Notes under the pieces: generated by a model | What the model saw: only the letters and a program-made list of their open reading frames with translations | What the model was told of the DNA's origin: nothing | Databases searched by the model: none | Shown: piece by piece, positions 63,942-64,000 of the stretch | Position numbering within the stretch: the first letter of the stretch is position 1 | How the letters are laid out: each line of letters starts with the position of its first letter | Assembly: GCA_017853555.1 (NCBI GenBank) | Contig: JAFMJH010000001.1 | Location: forward strand, 1 to 64,000 | DNA: 64,000 nt | From: Steroidobacteraceae bacterium | Lineage (GTDB): Bacteria; Pseudomonadota; Gammaproteobacteria; Steroidobacterales; Steroidobacteraceae | Direction: 5' to 3' | Translations under genes and position numbers: made by a program

Positions 63942-64000
63942 GGTTGCGCGCGACAAAAAATCCGCGATGCCGTCGATCTCCGGCTGAGCCAGTCCGCGCA
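63930..64000 (-). CDS. Possible C-terminal end of a minus-strand CDS running off the window
   Basis: Reverse frame reads ...RGLAQPEIDGIADFLSRATSGG* with stop at 63930-63932; too short to assign. Confidence 0.35.
   Translation of the reverse strand, partial: RGLAQPEIDGIADFLSRATSGG

Overview
This 64 kb GC-rich window is densely coding and looks like a proteobacterial chromosome, probably gammaproteobacterial (inferred from gene content only). I saw no insertion sequences, phage genes or CRISPR arrays. Most of it is ordinary metabolism or housekeeping: GSTs, SDRs, zinc-type oxidoreductases, alpha/beta hydrolases, MFS transporters, hrpB, ygiQ, ilvA, slyX, an S9 peptidase, a TonB-dependent receptor, an ALDH and a flavoprotein. 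The standout is a tightly coupled ten-gene minus-strand operon at about 20725-32484. It encodes a Ser/Thr kinase, a protein with an FHA-like N-terminus plus PEGA repeats and a SUMF1-like domain, an apparently degenerate Hsp70/actin-like protein with a C-terminal FHA domain, two VWA proteins sharing an unusual N-terminal 'FSLSFLDVxCCGFGAxIL' membrane motif, a small single-TM protein and four (putative) lipoproteins. No T6SS structural genes are nearby, so this is the best candidate for an undescribed envelope-spanning phospho-signalling complex. Other notable items are a single-chain double UvrA with four ATPase modules, alpha/beta hydrolases with His or Trp at the nucleophile elbow, an Asp/Glu racemase-like protein apparently lacking its first catalytic Cys, a Tat-type HisC-like aminotransferase, several convergent overlapping gene ends and a clean bidirectional terminator. 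All calls come from reading the sequence and ORF translations; no database search was run.
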